From assembly GCA_030671915.1 (NCBI GenBank), contig DAOVHN010000150.1:1-6512 (forward strand): a stretch of 6,512 bases of DNA, read 5' to 3'. A program made the position numbers and the translations under genes. This DNA is from Pseudomonadota bacterium (GTDB lineage: Bacteria; Pseudomonadota; Alphaproteobacteria; UBA8366; JADFVY01). Shown piece after piece: positions 5,771 through 6,512 of the stretch. The notes beneath the pieces are model-generated. The model was not told where the DNA came from and did no database searches. It was given only the letters and a program-made list of their open reading frames with translations. The first letter of the stretch is position 1. Each line of letters begins with the position of its first letter.

Positions 5771-6512
5771 TCAATCCCGCAGCATCACGACCGAGCCCGG
5801 GTCGAACCGCAGCGCCACGGTGTCGCCAACCTTCACCGGATTGTCGCGCGCTTCCATATTCTGCACCCGCACCAGCACGCTCTGCCCGCCGGGCAGGTCG
5901 ACCAGGTAGTGGGTGTCGGTGCCCAGATAAATCGGCCGCTCGATCACGCCCTGCAGCGCCTCGCCACCGGCGCCCGGCGGGGCCAACTGGATCCCCTCCG
6001 GCCTGACCGACAGGCTGACCGTGTCACCGGCCTGACAGCCTTCCACCGCCACGGCCATGATCGGTGCGCCGCCGGCCACGACACAGCGGGCCTGGCCGCT
6101 GGACATGCTCTCCACGGTCACGTCGAAAAAATTGGTCTCGCCGATGAAGTCGGCGACGAAATGGTTGACAGGCCGCTCGTAGATGTCCGTTGGCTTGCCT
6201 GTCTGCTGAACCTTGCCTTCCGACATGACCGCGATACGGTCCGACATGGTCAGGGCCTCCACCTGGTCGTGGGTCACGAAGATGAAGGTGATGCCGGTCT
6301 CTTCCTGAAGCTGTTTCAGCTCGACCCGCATTTTCTGCCTGAGCTTCAGGTCCAGCGCCGACAGCGGTTCGTCCAGCAGCAGCACCTTGGGCTCCGTCGC
6401 CAGCGCACGGGCCAGCGCCACGCGTTGCTGCTGCCCGCCCGAAAGCTGGGCCGGCCGCCGGTCGGCCAGCTTGTCCATATGGACCAGCGTCAGCATGCGC
6501 TCGACGATCGAG
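5771..6512 (-). CDS. potA: Polyamine ABC transporter ATP-binding protein PotA (5' part cut off by window edge)
   Basis: Cytoplasmic ATPase that powers the PotBCD importer. About 247 C-terminal codons are present, of a usual 360-380; the frame stays open to the right edge, so the ATG at 6496 is internal. In order: ABC signature [15 protein letters not shown] (LSGGQ at 6431-6445), Walker [13 protein letters not shown], the switch histidine in [21 protein letters not shown], then the [18 protein letters not shown] linker typical of PotA/PotG/MalK ATPases. A C-terminal TOBE-type regulatory region of about 110 residues follows, with [10 protein letters not shown] and an end at GSVVMLRD. Walker A and the Q-loop lie off the edge. 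It is the first visible gene of the operon, and its stop is 7 nt from potB. MalK-type ATPases share these motifs; the pot neighbours decide the name. Confidence 0.93.
   Translation of the reverse strand, partial: SIVERMLTLVHMDKLADRRPAQLSGGQQQRVALARALATEPKVLLLDEPLSALDLKLRQKMRVELKQLQEETGITFIFVTHDQVEALTMSDRIAVMSEGKVQQTGKPTDIYERPVNHFVADFIGETNFFDVTVESMSSGQARCVVAGGAPIMAVAVEGCQAGDTVSLSVRPEGIQLAPPGAGGEALQGVIERPIYLGTDTHYLVDLPGGQSVLVRVQNMEARDNPVKVGDTVALRFDPGSVVMLRD

Overview
The window looks like a stretch of chromosome from a GC-rich alphaproteobacterium, possibly of the Rhodospirillales or marine Rhodobacteria-like type. This lineage guess rests on GC-rich codon use, AT-rich spacers, and the mix of a Tat-exported TRAP binding protein, a GMC alcohol dehydrogenase and a pot-type ABC operon. 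It is an inference, because no rRNA or other lineage marker is present. I see no tRNA, rRNA, CRISPR array, insertion sequence or phage gene.

Left part (1-2695): two divergent transcription units. On the minus strand is the first 285 codons of a DctP-type TRAP transporter substrate-binding protein, which runs off the left edge. On the plus strand is a complete 535-residue FAD-dependent GMC oxidoreductase with a GTG start. The 232-bp spacer between them is AT-rich. It holds a good sigma70-type promoter for the TRAP gene, a perfect 7-5-7 inverted repeat just downstream of the predicted transcription start, and a perfect 7-bp hairpin between a strong Shine-Dalgarno sequence and the GTG of the GMC gene. 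The likely theme is uptake of a small organic substrate by the TRAP system and oxidation of that or a related alcohol by the GMC enzyme; this is inferred from neighbourhood.

Middle spacer (2696-2920): the GMC gene and the pot operon converge here. It carries a weak AT-rich hairpin just after the GMC stop, a 64-bp nested palindrome (2754-2817), an unusual cluster of five GANTC sites, and a textbook intrinsic terminator (2868-2896) for the minus-strand operon.

Right part (2921-6512): a minus-strand ABC importer operon in the order potA (partial, ATPase) - potB (permease) - potC (permease) - potD (periplasmic binding protein), the same order as E. coli potABCD. A and B are 7 nt apart, B and C 13 nt, and C and D 64 nt, with a stem-loop in the last gap. 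PotA hydrolyses ATP, PotB and PotC form the membrane channel, and PotD delivers the ligand in the periplasm. The PotD pocket keeps most residues known to contact spermidine in E. coli but lacks a few, so a polyamine or related cationic ligand is likely and not proven. The operon promoter and the Walker A motif of PotA lie beyond the right edge.

Overall the genes belong to well-known families. The less ordinary material is in the two spacers.
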